From Xanthomonas sp. GPE 39 (GTDB lineage: Bacteria > Pseudomonadota > Gammaproteobacteria > Xanthomonadales > Xanthomonadaceae), in assembly GCF_000963005.1 (NCBI RefSeq), contig NZ_JZHZ01000007.1, positions 2,836,621 through 2,900,620 of the forward strand: DNA of 64,000 nt, written 5' to 3'. The position numbers were made by a program, and so were the translations under genes. Below are positions 27,921 to 38,021 of this stretch, piece after piece. Position 1 is the stretch's first letter. Each line of letters starts with the position of its first letter. The notes under the pieces are model-generated. The model searched no databases. It was given only the letters and a program-made list of their open reading frames with translations, and had not been told where the DNA came from.

Positions 27921-28892
27921 TCAATCGTCGCTGTAATTGCTCAATGCCAGCGCGAGCAGCGCCTTGGCCTGCTCGCGCAACGAGCGCGGCTCGACGATCT
28001 CGGCATCGGAACCATAGTGCAACACATCCATCAGCAACTCACGCGAGACGCTGTAGGGTACTTTCAGTTCGTAGCGACCATCGGGCAAAAATCGCCCCTG
28101 TTGCTTGGAGTGCCAGTGCTCGTCGGCCACCCAGCGCGCCGCCTTGGGGCTGAACACGATCGTGGCCCACCCCTTGGGCGCACCGGAGAAAATCCCATAG
28201 CTGGATGAAAGCTGGGAATCCAGCTCGGCGTCGGCGACGTCCTGTGCCGGCTGATCGAGCAACCGCGCATGATTGATCCGGTCCACCGCGAAACTACGTA
28301 CCGCATCGCGGCCATGGTCCCAGGCATCCAGGTACCAGTTGTCGCGGTAGTGGGTGATGCGCTGCGGCGAAACGGTACGCTTGGTCGATTCGTCGGTGGA
28401 ACGTGCGCGGTAGTCGAACGAGAGCCGCTTACGCTCCAGCACCGCCGAGGCAACGGTGCGGAAGCTGGCCTCGTCGAGTTTGCGACCGCGATGTGGAATC
28501 ACCCGCACCCGCTCCACCGGCCATTGGGTCACTCCGGCCTGCGCGGCGAGCAGACTTTCGATCCGTTGCTGCAGCGGCGCCAGCACAGAGGACAATACTC
28601 CGCCACCCGTGCGCGCCAGCAACTGTTGCGAGGCCAGCAGCGCATGCAATTCCTCGGAACTCAGCCAAAGTCCCGGCAGTTCGAAACGGTCGCTTTCGGC
28701 GGATTCGTAGCGGAAACCCGCTTCACCATCGCCCTCGACCGGCGCCATCAACGCATCGCGCAGAAACGCCAGATCGCGGTAAACCGTGGCGCGGGAACAG
28801 CCCAGTTCGTCCTGCAGCCGCGCCACCGTCACCGGATAGCGCGCGGACTTGAGCTGGCGGTGCAGTGCATTGATGCGTTCGTAGCGGTCCAT
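27921..28892 (-). CDS. YafY-type WYL-domain transcriptional regulator
   Basis: A 323-residue protein. It has an N-terminal HTH of the HTH_11 type (RYPVTVARLQDELGCSRATVYRDL), a middle WYL domain with NWYLDAWDHGRDAVRSFAVDRI, and a WCX-type C-terminal extension ending LALALSNYSDD. WYL regulators bind small ligands or nucleotides and often control stress or defence genes. No defence genes are next to it. The spacing to both neighbours argues for independent transcription. Confidence 0.88.
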   Translation of the reverse strand: MDRYERINALHRQLKSARYPVTVARLQDELGCSRATVYRDLAFLRDALMAPVEGDGEAGFRYESAESDRFELPGLWLSSEELHALLASQQLLARTGGGVLSSVLAPLQQRIESLLAAQAGVTQWPVERVRVIPHRGRKLDEASFRTVASAVLERKRLSFDYRARSTDESTKRTVSPQRITHYRDNWYLDAWDHGRDAVRSFAVDRINHARLLDQPAQDVADAELDSQLSSSYGIFSGAPKGWATIVFSPKAARWVADEHWHSKQQGRFLPDGRYELKVPYSVSRELLMDVLHYGSDAEIVEPRSLREQAKALLALALSNYSDD

Positions 28893-29073
28893 GCCCCAAT
28901 TATGTCTGAGTCCGAGGCTGAAAACGCCCGCTGCAGCGCAGACCGGCAGCGCCAGCGCCCAAATCGATCATGCAGTCCGTGACCAGGATGGGATGTGGAT
29001 CCGGTATGATGAAATCGTTTCCAACTCGTTAGCCGAAGGCTGCGTCCCGCCCCCCACCTGCTGAGAGAAGCTC

Positions 29074-29847
29074 ATGTCCCGCCGTGCCCCCATCGCATCC
29101 ACCATCGCCTCATTGCTGCTGAGCACGTCTTCGGCATGGGCCGCTGACACGGATCCGGCCAGCTCGCCTTGGAGCGGATCGGGTGAACTGGGCATCGCGT
29201 CCTCGCACGGCAACAGCTCAAACGAGAGCATCAACGGCAGGTTCAAGGGCCAATACGTGGACGGCGACTGGATCCACAGCCTGGACTTGTTCGCGCTACG
29301 CGCCAGCGCCGAGTACACCAACACCAACACGGACGGCACAATCACACGCTTGCGCCAGACCACCTCCAACCGCTACACCGGCAGCGCCGGCAGCGCGTTG
29401 CAACTCGGCGAGCACCGTCAACTGACCGCCTCCCTGCGCTACGAACGCGACGACTTCGCCACCTACGACCGGCTGGGCACGATTGGTATCGGCTACGGCA
29501 CGCGGATCATGGATGGCGACCACAGAAGCATCGACGTACAGATCGGCCCCGGTGTGCGCCGCGCCCACGACGCGGCGCAGGACCGCACCGAAACCGGGCT
29601 GATCGGCCGCGGCCTGGTCGATTTCAAATATCGACTCACCCATAACACCGAACTGGACAATACCCTGCTGGTCGAATCGGGCGCCTACGACACCTTTGCC
29701 CAGAACGACCTGGGCATCTCGGTGAACATGAACGAGCGTCTGGCGCTCAAAGCCGCTTGGCAAGCACGCTACAACAGCGTCGTCAGCGTCGGAAAGGAAA
29801 AAACCGACACGCTGACGACGGTGAACGTGGTCTACAAGTTCAAATAA
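29074..29847 (+). CDS. DUF481 family outer-membrane beta-barrel protein
   Basis: A 257-residue protein with a clear signal peptide (ending SSAWAADT) and alternating-residue beta strands throughout. The family start GELGIASSHGNSSNESINGR and a terminal aromatic-basic strand (TTVNVVYKFK) ending in Lys are typical of YdiY/DUF481 barrels. It is expected in the outer membrane; its role is unknown. It is a single gene, with a promoter region in the 180-bp gap after the divergent regulator. Confidence 0.85.
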   Translation: MSRRAPIASTIASLLLSTSSAWAADTDPASSPWSGSGELGIASSHGNSSNESINGRFKGQYVDGDWIHSLDLFALRASAEYTNTNTDGTITRLRQTTSNRYTGSAGSALQLGEHRQLTASLRYERDDFATYDRLGTIGIGYGTRIMDGDHRSIDVQIGPGVRRAHDAAQDRTETGLIGRGLVDFKYRLTHNTELDNTLLVESGAYDTFAQNDLGISVNMNERLALKAAWQARYNSVVSVGKEKTDTLTTVNVVYKFK

Positions 29848-29931
29848 AACTCGCGATTGGGCACTCACTGCGTCGCAGGCGGCATCAGGCGACAGCGGAT
29901 GGATGCCTGCTCGTGCGGCAATAGCACACGT

Positions 29932-30855
29932 TCAAGTGGCTCGGTCGATGTCGAGCAATGCGCCAGCGCCAGCACTGAGCAGGGCATCAGCCACAGCCTG
30001 ACCCAGTGCCTGAGGATCCTGTGCGCTGCCCTGTAACTGCGCGCGTACCAGGCGTCCGTCGGCAGCATCACCGACCAGCCCCTGCAACAACAGATCCTCG
30101 CCCCGCCACTGGGCGAAGGCAGCGACCGGAACGTGACAACTGCCGTGCAGCGCGCGATTCATCGCCCGCTCGGCCTCCACGCAGGCACGCGTCGCGGCAT
30201 CGTCCAGCACGGCGAACAACGCCCGTGCCGCGGTCGCGTCCTGGCGGCATTCCAGCGCAATCGCCCCCTGCGCCGGAGCCGGCAGCCAGTCCGGCGCCTG
30301 CAACCGCTGAGTGATGCGAGGCTCCAGACCCAGCCGCTGCAGGCCGGCACAGGCCAGTATGATCGCGTCGTAATCCGCATTGTCCAGCTTGGCCAGACGC
30401 GTGTTGACGTTGCCGCGCAGGTCCAGCAGTTGCAGGTCCGGACGCCGCGCGCGCAGTTGCGCCTGCCGGCGCAACGACGAGGTTCCCACGCGGGCACCAA
30501 GCGGCAGCGCATCCAATGCCGCGTACAGATTGGAAATCAGTGCATCGGCCGAATCGGCACGCGGCAGGATCGCCGGCAGCACGAACGGCGGCTCCAATTC
30601 CATCGGCACATCCTTGAGCGAATGCACCGCGCAATCGGCTTCGCCGCGCAACATCGCCAGCTCCAATTCCTTCAGAAACAGCCCTTTGCCGCCGATTGCC
30701 GCCAACGAGCGGTCCAGCACTTCGTCGCCGCGTGTGCTCATCGGCACAAGCACCACCTCAAGTTGCGGGTGCGCGCGCCGCAGACAGGCGGCGACATATT
30801 CGCTCTGCCACAAGGCGAGCGGACTCTTGCGAGTGGCGATACGCAGGATCTTCAT
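29932..30855 (-). CDS. hemC: Porphobilinogen deaminase (hydroxymethylbilane synthase)
   Basis: A 307-residue enzyme. The N-terminus is [15 protein letters not shown]. Family pieces: [53 protein letters not shown] and the dipyrromethane-cofactor Cys in [13 protein letters not shown]. It joins four porphobilinogen units for heme and siroheme synthesis in the cytoplasm. It lies 58 bp downstream of the AlgR-type regulator, the same adjacency as algR-hemC in Pseudomonas. Confidence 0.97.
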   Translation of the reverse strand: MKILRIATRKSPLALWQSEYVAACLRRAHPQLEVVLVPMSTRGDEVLDRSLAAIGGKGLFLKELELAMLRGEADCAVHSLKDVPMELEPPFVLPAILPRADSADALISNLYAALDALPLGARVGTSSLRRQAQLRARRPDLQLLDLRGNVNTRLAKLDNADYDAIILACAGLQRLGLEPRITQRLQAPDWLPAPAQGAIALECRQDATAARALFAVLDDAATRACVEAERAMNRALHGSCHVPVAAFAQWRGEDLLLQGLVGDAADGRLVRAQLQGSAQDPQALGQAVADALLSAGAGALLDIDRAT

Positions 30856-30913
30856 CCGCGCATTATCGCGGAAAGCCGGCATGTGACGCTGCCGCAATGG
30901 GAATGCAGCACCT

Positions 30914-31639
30914 TCAGCGCTGACGGATCCCCTGCCGCAACTGCGCCAAGCAACGACGGCTCACTTCCAACGGCTGCTTGCCATGGCGCAATACCGCCTG
31001 CACCTGGCCATCGCCAAGGCGACGCAGTTCGACCAGTTCCTGGCGCGCGACCAGACAGTTGCGATGGATGCGAACGAAGCGCTCGGCGAACTCCTCCTCC
31101 AGCGAGCGCAGCGATTCCTCGATCAAATCTTCGCCCGCGGCATGGTGGACCACCACGTACTTTTCCTCGGCCTGCAGATAGTGGATGGTATCGAGCGGAA
31201 TCAAGCGCAGACTACCGCGCAAACGTGCGCACAACTGGGTACGGCGTTGCATCGGCACAGCGGCGCTGTCGGCACGCCCGGCCACGAACATGCGCGCACG
31301 CTGCAATGCCGCCGCCAGACGCTCGGCACGCACCGGCTTCATCAGATAGTCGATCGCCGCCGCTTCGAACGCGGACAAGGCATGCGCGTCGTAAGCCGTG
31401 CAAAACACCACCGCCGGCCGGGGCTCGAACGCAGCGAGGTAGCGGGCGGCCTCCAGGCCATCGAGACCGGGCATCGCAATATCCAGCAACACCAGATCCG
31501 GACGCCACTGATCGCAGGCATCCAAGGCCTCCAAGCCACTGCTGGCCTCGGCCACCACCTCGACACCGGAATGCTCGGCCAACAAGACACGCAGACGCTC
31601 GCGGGCCAGGGGTTCGTCGTCGGCGATCAGCACTTTCAC
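30914..31639 (-). CDS. algR: LytTR-family response regulator (AlgR type)
   Basis: A 241-residue protein with a receiver domain ([11 protein letters not shown], phospho-acceptor Asp in [13 protein letters not shown], Lys in [11 protein letters not shown]) and a LytTR DNA-binding domain ([42 protein letters not shown]). The start is a GTG at 31639 with AGGAG upstream, matching the usual VKVLIADDE beginning. AlgR proteins control exopolysaccharide, pili and virulence genes in relatives. No histidine kinase gene adjoins it. It precedes hemC. Confidence 0.92.
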   Translation of the reverse strand: MKVLIADDEPLARERLRVLLAEHSGVEVVAEASSGLEALDACDQWRPDLVLLDIAMPGLDGLEAARYLAAFEPRPAVVFCTAYDAHALSAFEAAAIDYLMKPVRAERLAAALQRARMFVAGRADSAAVPMQRRTQLCARLRGSLRLIPLDTIHYLQAEEKYVVVHHAAGEDLIEESLRSLEEEFAERFVRIHRNCLVARQELVELRRLGDGQVQAVLRHGKQPLEVSRRCLAQLRQGIRQR

Positions 31640-31741
31640 CTGCGTCTCCTCGGTCGGCTGGCGTGCGCTCTGGAGCATAGTAGCGGGCACCCTTGCCACC
31701 TGCCATCGGGGCACGCAATCCCGCCAGCAGCAAACCCGGAC

Positions 31742-32407
31742 TCAGACGGCAGCGAAACGCGCCGCCATCCAATCGCCAAGATCGGCGATTTCCTCGGCAC
31801 ACACCTGATGCGCCATCGGATAACGCTGCCATTGCACCGGCATGCCTAGCGCCTGCAGCGCCTGCGCGGTCTGCTCGGCATAGACCTGCGGGATCACCGG
31901 ATCGCTCTGACCATGGGCCATGAACAGCGGCTGCGACAGCGCCGCTGGAGCATGCCAGCGGGCCACCTCGGCCAATTCAGGCAAATACGTCGACAGACCA
32001 ATCAGACCTGCCAACGGCTGTTCCCGGCGCAACCCAGCCGCCAGGGTGATGGCCCCACCCTGGGAGAAACCGGCCAATAGTAGGCACTCAGCTGGAACAC
32101 CACGCGCATGCTCGCGCGCAATCAGCTCCTCGACCTGGCCGACCGAGGCAGCGACTCCGCTGCTATCGGCGCGGTGTGCAAAGTCCATGCTGACAATGTC
32201 GTACCAGGCACGCATACGCACGCCGTTGTTGATGGTCACCGCGCGCATCGGCGCGTGCGGGAACACGAAGCGCAACGGCGGCCAGCCCGGCCGGACCAAC
32301 TGCGGCACCAATGGCGCGAAGTCGTGACCATCCGCCCCCAGCCCATGCAGCCAAAGAACGCTCCAGCGCGGCGCGGCGCCGGTTTCGTGCTCCACGGTTT
32401 CCAGCAT
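31742..32407 (-). CDS. Carboxylesterase/phospholipase family hydrolase
   Basis: A 221-residue alpha/beta hydrolase of the carboxylesterase-2 (EstB/lysophospholipase) type. It has LWLHGLGADGHDF, PHAPMRAVTINNGVRMRAWYD, the nucleophile elbow AGFSQGGA, the acid in HGQSDPVIP and the catalytic His in YPMAHQVC. It has no signal peptide and is probably cytoplasmic. Family members hydrolyse short acyl esters; the natural substrate is unknown. It sits upstream of algR with a 102-bp gap. Confidence 0.92.
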   Translation of the reverse strand: MLETVEHETGAAPRWSVLWLHGLGADGHDFAPLVPQLVRPGWPPLRFVFPHAPMRAVTINNGVRMRAWYDIVSMDFAHRADSSGVAASVGQVEELIAREHARGVPAECLLLAGFSQGGAITLAAGLRREQPLAGLIGLSTYLPELAEVARWHAPAALSQPLFMAHGQSDPVIPQVYAEQTAQALQALGMPVQWQRYPMAHQVCAEEIADLGDWMAARFAAV

Positions 32408-32448
32408 GTCAGACCCCTATCGTGATGCCCGACATTATGCCCGGTGCC

Positions 32449-34380
32449 TCACGCTTCGGCGCGCCGAGCGGCGGCCTCGCGGCGTAACTCTGCCGCGCGC
32501 AACAACACCGCCGGCGGCTGCGATTCCTCGGGGATGGCGAGAATACGCAGCTTGCGCAACCAAAGGCCCACCGCGCGCGAGGAGCTGATCGCCACCACCG
32601 GCACGGCCAACGCCATTCCGATCACGACTGGCGCCATCCACGCAGCCAGCGATGGCGAAACCGCATAGGCCATGCTCCCCATCAACAAGCCAAACACACT
32701 CAACCCGCCATAGCTGCGCAACAGCGCCCGCCACGACAGACGACCGTCGTCGCGCTGCTGCGCATCCCAACCCGAATCCTTGCCGGCCAGCACCTCGGCA
32801 ACACCGCGCGACTGCACGTACATCACCACCGGCGCCATCAACGCAGCCAACAGCGTCTCCAGCAACATGCTCAACAGCGCGCGCAATGCACCGCCGCAAG
32901 CGCGTCGTTTCTCAGGCGCGAATACCATCGCCAGATAACCCAGCATCTTGGGTGCCAACAGCACGAACATGGTCACCGCGAACACCCAGAACATCCGGCT
33001 GGAATCCTGCTGGTGCCAGTAGCGCGCAGGCGAAAACGGCGCCAACACCGAGGCAACCAGATCAATGCCGCCGTTCTGTAACGGGACGGCGATGCCGATC
33101 AACATCAACATGCCCCACATCGGCGCGGTGAAGTAATGGCCGATACCGACCAGCATGTGCATGCGACTGACCCAGTGCAGGCCGCGCGCAGTCACTACCT
33201 TGGAATGCTGCAAATTGCCCTGGCACCAGCGACGGTCGCGCACCAGCAAATCGGTCAGCGTCGGCGGGCCTTCTTCGTAGCTGCCCTGCAGATACGGCAC
33301 CATGTGCATTGCCCAACCGCCACGACGCATCAACGCGGCCTCGACGAAATCGTGGCTGAGCACATGACCGCAGAACGGCTTGCGTCCTGGCAGCGCCGGC
33401 AGGCCAGCATGCGCGGCAAAGGCCTCGGTACGAATCATCGCGTTGTGGCCCCAATAATTGCTTTCCGCACCGTGCCACCAGGCCACGCCGAAGGCGATCA
33501 CCGGGCCGTAAACGCGGCCACCGAACTGCTGCATGCGAGCAAACAGGGTATTGCCATTGACCACTTCCGGCAGCGTCTGGATCAGGCCGACATCCGGATT
33601 GGCTTCCATCCCCGCTGCCAGGCGCACGATGCTGTCGCCGGTCATCAAACTATCCGCGTCCAGGATCAACATCTGCGGATAGGCGCCACCGAAGCGGCGG
33701 ACCCAATCGGCGATATTGCCGGCCTTGCGCCCGGTGTTGCTGGCACGACGACGGTAGAACAACCGGCCATGGCCGCCGACACGCGCCACCAGGTCGGCAT
33801 AGACCACTTCTTCCTCTGCGCCGATGGCCGGACGCGTGGTATCGCTGAGGATGAAGAAATCGAAGCGATCGAGCTGACCAGTGGCCTGCACCGACTCGTA
33901 GATCGCCTGCAAACCGGCCATCAGCCTATGCGGATCTTCGTTGTAAGTGGGCATCAACAAGGCGGTGCGGCAATGCACGCTGGGCAGCGGCGCATCCGGA
34001 TCGATGCCCAGCTTGCGGCCATGGCCGAACACCAGGGTGAAGAATCCGGCCAGCGCACTGACAAAGGACAGCGTGATCCAGGCGAACATCGGGACGAACA
34101 ACACCATCAGACAGCCTTCGAGCACGCTGACTCCGCCGATCAGCAAGACCTTGCCGATCAGCATGCTGGCATAGGCGGTCATCGCTGCGGTGGTGCCGAA
34201 GACATACAAACGCCGCCAACCGATACCGACTGGCGTACTGGGCAGACGCTCATTGCGCAACTTACCCTCGCCCAGCGACTGCAGCGGCATCGCCAGCGGT
34301 GACTCCGGCGGCAACACCGCATGACCGGCATCCAGGGACACTACAGCGGGCATGGGCATGGGTGGGGCGATGGTACTCAT
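32449..34380 (-). CDS. opgH: Osmoregulated periplasmic glucan glucosyltransferase OpgH
   Basis: A 643-residue multi-pass inner-membrane GT2 enzyme. Two helices at about residues 60-120 precede the catalytic domain. It has LLMPTYNED, the Asp in LSDTTRP, the DxD-type [28 protein letters not shown] and the Q/RxxRW-type box RDRRWCQGN. Four or more helices follow. It builds the linear or cyclic glucan backbone from UDP-glucose. OpgG, its usual partner, is not adjacent. Length is normal; the start at 34380 is chosen over an upstream frame rich in Arg. Confidence 0.94.
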   Translation of the reverse strand: MSTIAPPMPMPAVVSLDAGHAVLPPESPLAMPLQSLGEGKLRNERLPSTPVGIGWRRLYVFGTTAAMTAYASMLIGKVLLIGGVSVLEGCLMVLFVPMFAWITLSFVSALAGFFTLVFGHGRKLGIDPDAPLPSVHCRTALLMPTYNEDPHRLMAGLQAIYESVQATGQLDRFDFFILSDTTRPAIGAEEEVVYADLVARVGGHGRLFYRRRASNTGRKAGNIADWVRRFGGAYPQMLILDADSLMTGDSIVRLAAGMEANPDVGLIQTLPEVVNGNTLFARMQQFGGRVYGPVIAFGVAWWHGAESNYWGHNAMIRTEAFAAHAGLPALPGRKPFCGHVLSHDFVEAALMRRGGWAMHMVPYLQGSYEEGPPTLTDLLVRDRRWCQGNLQHSKVVTARGLHWVSRMHMLVGIGHYFTAPMWGMLMLIGIAVPLQNGGIDLVASVLAPFSPARYWHQQDSSRMFWVFAVTMFVLLAPKMLGYLAMVFAPEKRRACGGALRALLSMLLETLLAALMAPVVMYVQSRGVAEVLAGKDSGWDAQQRDDGRLSWRALLRSYGGLSVFGLLMGSMAYAVSPSLAAWMAPVVIGMALAVPVVAISSSRAVGLWLRKLRILAIPEESQPPAVLLRAAELRREAAARRAEA

Positions 34381-34708
34381 GCGATCCGCCGACCGCTTCG
34401 GACAGCGCCACGCCAGCATTGGACCTGTGCGCGCACAGACATCGCGACGTTTAACGTCGCGACCGCGCGAGCCTTGTTGTGTTCGCCACTCGATACCACG
34501 TTCGCTCCTGTGCGCAGGCACGCACCACTGCCACTGTAAAGCCTAGATAGTAAGCCTTCACGAAGGCTGTCACAGACGTGACGGCGGTCCCAGCGTCAGA
34601 TCCGTTCAGGCATGCCAGCCTTCACCGCCACCCAGGATCCGGAGCCCACCCAGACTCGGGCCAGAAACGACGGCAACCGCCACCGGCACGGGCGAACACC
34701 TGAGCGCG
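34381..34708. other. 328-bp intergenic region upstream of opgH
   Basis: This gap lies between the histidine kinase stop and opgH. It should contain the opgH promoter. No gene or clear regulatory motif was recognised. Confidence 0.5.
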
Positions 34709-36025
34709 CTAGGAAACGATGGAATCGGCGCTATCGCCAAGCGGCCGTGGCACCAGCGGAAAGGCCAGCGTGATCGTGGTGCCGCGACCCAATTCGGAAT
34801 CGACATCGACGAATCCACCAGCCTGACGCACCAAACCATAGACCTGAGCCAACCCCAGCCCGGTCCCCTTTCCCTCCGGCTTGGTGGTGAAATACGCCTC
34901 GAACAGACGCGACTTGGTCTCTTCCGACATCCCCTCGCCGTGATCGCTCACCGTCAGGGTGACGTATGTACCGGGTTGGCGCATCGCCGCCGCGCGCAAA
35001 GGCGGCACTTCCAGCGTCCCGCAACGAATCCAGACCACGTCGCCCGGGCGGCAGGCATCGCGCGCGTTCAGGGCCAGATTCATCACCGCCTGTTCGACCG
35101 AATTGCGGTCGGCATAGGTCGTTGCGGGGCTGGCGGATGTCTCCAACTGCAGCCGCATCTCGCTTCCCAGTGCCTGCGCCAGCAGCGGCTGCATCTGCAC
35201 GACCAAGTCGCACAGGTCCAACCACTCTGGTTTGACTGGATGCGCCCGCGCGAAGCCGAGCAGGCGCCGGGTCATCCGCGCACCATGCTGTAGCGCATCG
35301 CCGGCGATGCTCAGCAACCTGAGCTGGTCCGGCTGCAGACGCTGCGGCTGGTCGGCGACCATACTCACCGAGGTCATCGCGGTCTGCAGCATGTTGTTGA
35401 AGTCATGAACGACGCCGGCGAGCATCTGTCCGACTGCCTCGCCCTTCTGCGCCTGAGCCATGGCGCGCTCGGCGACGCGCTGCGCCGCCAGAGCGATATC
35501 CAGTTGCCCACGCAACTGCGAGTGCTGCACCTGCCAATGCCGACCAAGCGCGGCAGCCTCGGCCTGCACCATGGCCTCAGCCTCGGCATGCCTCTGTGCG
35601 CGCCCGAGCGTCAGATCGCCCAGGGTACGCAGTGCCTGCTCGATCTGGCGTTGCGGAGTGACGTCGCGACTGATCACCAACACGCTTTCGACCAGTGCCG
35701 ACGCATTGGCCAGCGGACTGACCATCACATGCCACCACCGTTGCCGCCCATCCTGGGAGGGACGCTGCGCCCAGAATTCGTTCTGCTCGTTGCGCAAGGC
35801 CGCAGCGAACGCGGCATCGGCAAGCGGCTGCATATCCTCCGGCCACAGCTCCACCCAGGGCCGCCCGACGATGCTCTTGGGCTCGGCCACCCCAAGCAAG
35901 GTCAGCCCGTGGGTATTGATCGAACGCACGACGCCATCGCAACCGACTTCTTTGATGCAATCGTGCGAGAGTTCGACGATCTGCCGATAGCGGGCGTGAG
36001 TGGACAAGCTGCTTCTCGCAGTCAT
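34709..36025 (-). CDS. PAS-domain sensor histidine kinase
   Basis: A 438-residue cytoplasmic kinase with no membrane helix. A PAS domain lies at about residues 10-125 (RYRQIVELSHDCIKEVGCDG). A helical linker follows. The phospho-acceptor helix has His in AGVVHDFNNMLQTAM. The HATPase domain has N box SVEQAVMNLALNARDA, G1 VSDHGEGMS and G2 GKGTGLGLAQVYGL. It probably senses an internal or redox signal through PAS. A lone receiver protein is encoded divergently 96 bp away and is its likely partner. Confidence 0.9.
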   Translation of the reverse strand: MTARSSLSTHARYRQIVELSHDCIKEVGCDGVVRSINTHGLTLLGVAEPKSIVGRPWVELWPEDMQPLADAAFAAALRNEQNEFWAQRPSQDGRQRWWHVMVSPLANASALVESVLVISRDVTPQRQIEQALRTLGDLTLGRAQRHAEAEAMVQAEAAALGRHWQVQHSQLRGQLDIALAAQRVAERAMAQAQKGEAVGQMLAGVVHDFNNMLQTAMTSVSMVADQPQRLQPDQLRLLSIAGDALQHGARMTRRLLGFARAHPVKPEWLDLCDLVVQMQPLLAQALGSEMRLQLETSASPATTYADRNSVEQAVMNLALNARDACRPGDVVWIRCGTLEVPPLRAAAMRQPGTYVTLTVSDHGEGMSEETKSRLFEAYFTTKPEGKGTGLGLAQVYGLVRQAGGFVDVDSELGRGTTITLAFPLVPRPLGDSADSIVS

Positions 36026-36121
36026 AATGAAGTCGAGAGTATCGGGATTGCCCCAGCATCACCAGCGCTTCACTGGAAAACCGCGAAGCTGCGTACCTCA
36101 GCATTCTGCGGTGACAGCGTT

Positions 36122-36499
36122 ATGCGCGCAACACGCGCCCTGGCCACCATTCTTTTGGTGGAAGACGATCAAACCATACGCGAGCTCGCCGCCGACATGC
36201 TCGCCGCCGATGGCTACCGCGTGCTGGCGGCAAGTACAGCGCACGAAGCCATGGAGAAGCTGGCGCGGCATCCGGACGTGGATCTGATCTTCAGCGATGT
36301 GCAGATGCCCCGTTGCGACGGCCTCGGCATGGTCCGCCAACTGCGGCGCAAAGGGATCGAGCTCCCAGTCCTGCTGACCTCGGGCCTGCACACCCCAGAG
36401 GCAGACCATCTGCCCGCGCAAACCGACTTTCTGCCCAAACCATACCGCCGCAGCGAACTGCTCGCCGCACTGCATCGCTTGCAAAGTGGAAGCGTCTAG
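36122..36499 (+). CDS. Single-domain response regulator
   Basis: A 125-residue receiver domain only: ILLVEDDQTIRELAADML, the phospho-acceptor Asp in LIFSDVQMPRCDGLGM, Thr/Ser in LLTSGLH and Lys in FLPKPYRRSEL. No output domain is attached, so it acts by protein contact or as a phosphate shuttle, as in hybrid or CheY-like systems. It is divergent from the PAS kinase at 34709. Confidence 0.88.
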   Translation: MRATRALATILLVEDDQTIRELAADMLAADGYRVLAASTAHEAMEKLARHPDVDLIFSDVQMPRCDGLGMVRQLRRKGIELPVLLTSGLHTPEADHLPAQTDFLPKPYRRSELLAALHRLQSGSV

Positions 36500-37003
36500 C
36501 ATCGGCGACCGACGCCAGCGCGCCATCGAACCGCACGCTGAATGTGCCCACAAAAATAAAACCGTTCAATTCCCGTTCAATTCCAGTGGCGAACGCACCG
36601 CAACTCGCATCATCTCGCCACTGCATACCAGCACCGCAGAAATGACAGCGCACACCACAGTCATTGCACAGTGTCTGCGCATCATCCACGCACAGTAAAA
36701 CTAAACGATTCATTGACGCACATGTTTTGCTGCATCTGCATGACAACGGTTTTGCGTTCTAACGCCACCTGCTGACCAGCTTAGACAAGGCGGCATTTCA
36801 TGCACCGTTTATTGCGTGAATCAGCGCCTGATTGAACAGCGCAAAATTGCTTCGATACTCGCAAGCACATCGCTTTTTCTTATTCCACCTCGCGCGCCCT
36901 CGAAGACGCGCTATTGCATCGCGCTGAGGCGGATGGCTCAAGATCGTCCGAAGCCGTACCCACGAGCGGTTCGCAATGACGCACGCAGCGTTGTATTGCC
37001 GAC
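36500..37003. other. 504-bp intergenic region between convergent genes
   Basis: The region between the receiver gene and cobA is A+T-richer and holds a short direct repeat (GTTCAATTCC twice near 36568-36590). No gene or RNA was recognised. Confidence 0.5.
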
Positions 37004-37783
37004 TCACACCATCGCACACATCGATTGCAGCGGCGCCTCCTGCACGCGCGCCTCGGCGACCGCCTCGCCGACCAGGATCACTCCTGGCGCGCCCGGGACG
37101 AGCATCGCGACATCGGCCGCCAAACGCGCCAGCGTGGTCAAAAGTTGCACCTGCCGCGGCAGGCTCACCGACTGCACCACTGCCGCCGGCGTATCGGCGG
37201 GCAGATGCCGCAATAGGCTGTCGGCCAGCGTCGCGACGCGGGCCATGCCCATGTAGATCGCCAACGTGGTGCGGGTGGCGCACAGCGCGGCCCAGTCCGG
37301 CTCGCCATGGTCGCGGGTGTGTGCGGTCACGAAGGTGATGCCATGGCAATGCGTGCGGTGGGTCAGCGACATGCCGAGTCCGGCCGCTGCGGCGATGCCG
37401 GCACTGACGCCATTGACGATGCGCACCGGCACGCCGGCTGCGCGCAAGAACGCGATCTCCTCGCCGGCACGCCCGAACAACAACGCCTCGCCCCCCTTGG
37501 CACGCACCACCGTCGCCCCCTGCAACGCGTAGCGACGCATCAATCGGCAGATGAACGCCTGCGGCGTGGAACGACAACCGCCGCGCTTGCCGACGCGAAT
37601 CACCCGTGCCTGCGGCGCGAATTGCACGATCTGCGGATTGACCAGATCGTCGAGCAGCAACACCTGCGCACTGCGTAGCGCATTCACCGCCTGGAGCGTC
37701 AACAGTTGCAGATCGCCCGGACCAGCCGACAACAACACCACCTCGCCGTCGCCACGCGCGGCGGACACACTGACATGCTTCAT
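37004..37783 (-). CDS. cobA: Uroporphyrinogen-III C-methyltransferase (SUMT)
   Basis: A 259-residue SAM-dependent methyltransferase. It has LLSAGPGDLQLLTLQAVNAL, a VLLLDDLVNPQIV stretch, RVGKRGG, VVRAKGGEALLFGRAGEEI, the VNGVSAGIAAAAGLGMSLTHR pocket and IYMGMA. It makes precorrin-2 from uroporphyrinogen III, the first step of siroheme for the nitrite reductase. The SUMT part of the CysG-like protein at 48387 is truncated, so this gene likely supplies that activity. It is last in the narK-nirB-nirD-nasA-cobA series, after a 238-bp gap. Confidence 0.92.
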   Translation of the reverse strand: MKHVSVSAARGDGEVVLLSAGPGDLQLLTLQAVNALRSAQVLLLDDLVNPQIVQFAPQARVIRVGKRGGCRSTPQAFICRLMRRYALQGATVVRAKGGEALLFGRAGEEIAFLRAAGVPVRIVNGVSAGIAAAAGLGMSLTHRTHCHGITFVTAHTRDHGEPDWAALCATRTTLAIYMGMARVATLADSLLRHLPADTPAAVVQSVSLPRQVQLLTTLARLAADVAMLVPGAPGVILVGEAVAEARVQEAPLQSMCAMV

Positions 37784-38021
37784 CGCTCACTCCCCATCGA
37801 AGGAACACACACCACCCCTGGATCCGCGCGCAACCATCCACCCCCACAAAAACGGCTGGCAACGACGCCAGCGGATTGGCGGCCAGCAGATCGATACACC
37901 CTCGCCGATACCAAGATCGATCGCGGCAAACGACGCCGAAAACGCAATGGCATTCCGCCACGCTCCTCGGCACCACCTCGCACGCAGCGTGCGCTGAGGC
38001 TGGCCAGACGCGCAGGCCCGC

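Noticed and set aside
30133-31680. A 515-codon plus-strand frame across hemC and algR
   Set aside because: Low-complexity Arg/Pro/His composition; both genes on the other strand have full family motifs.
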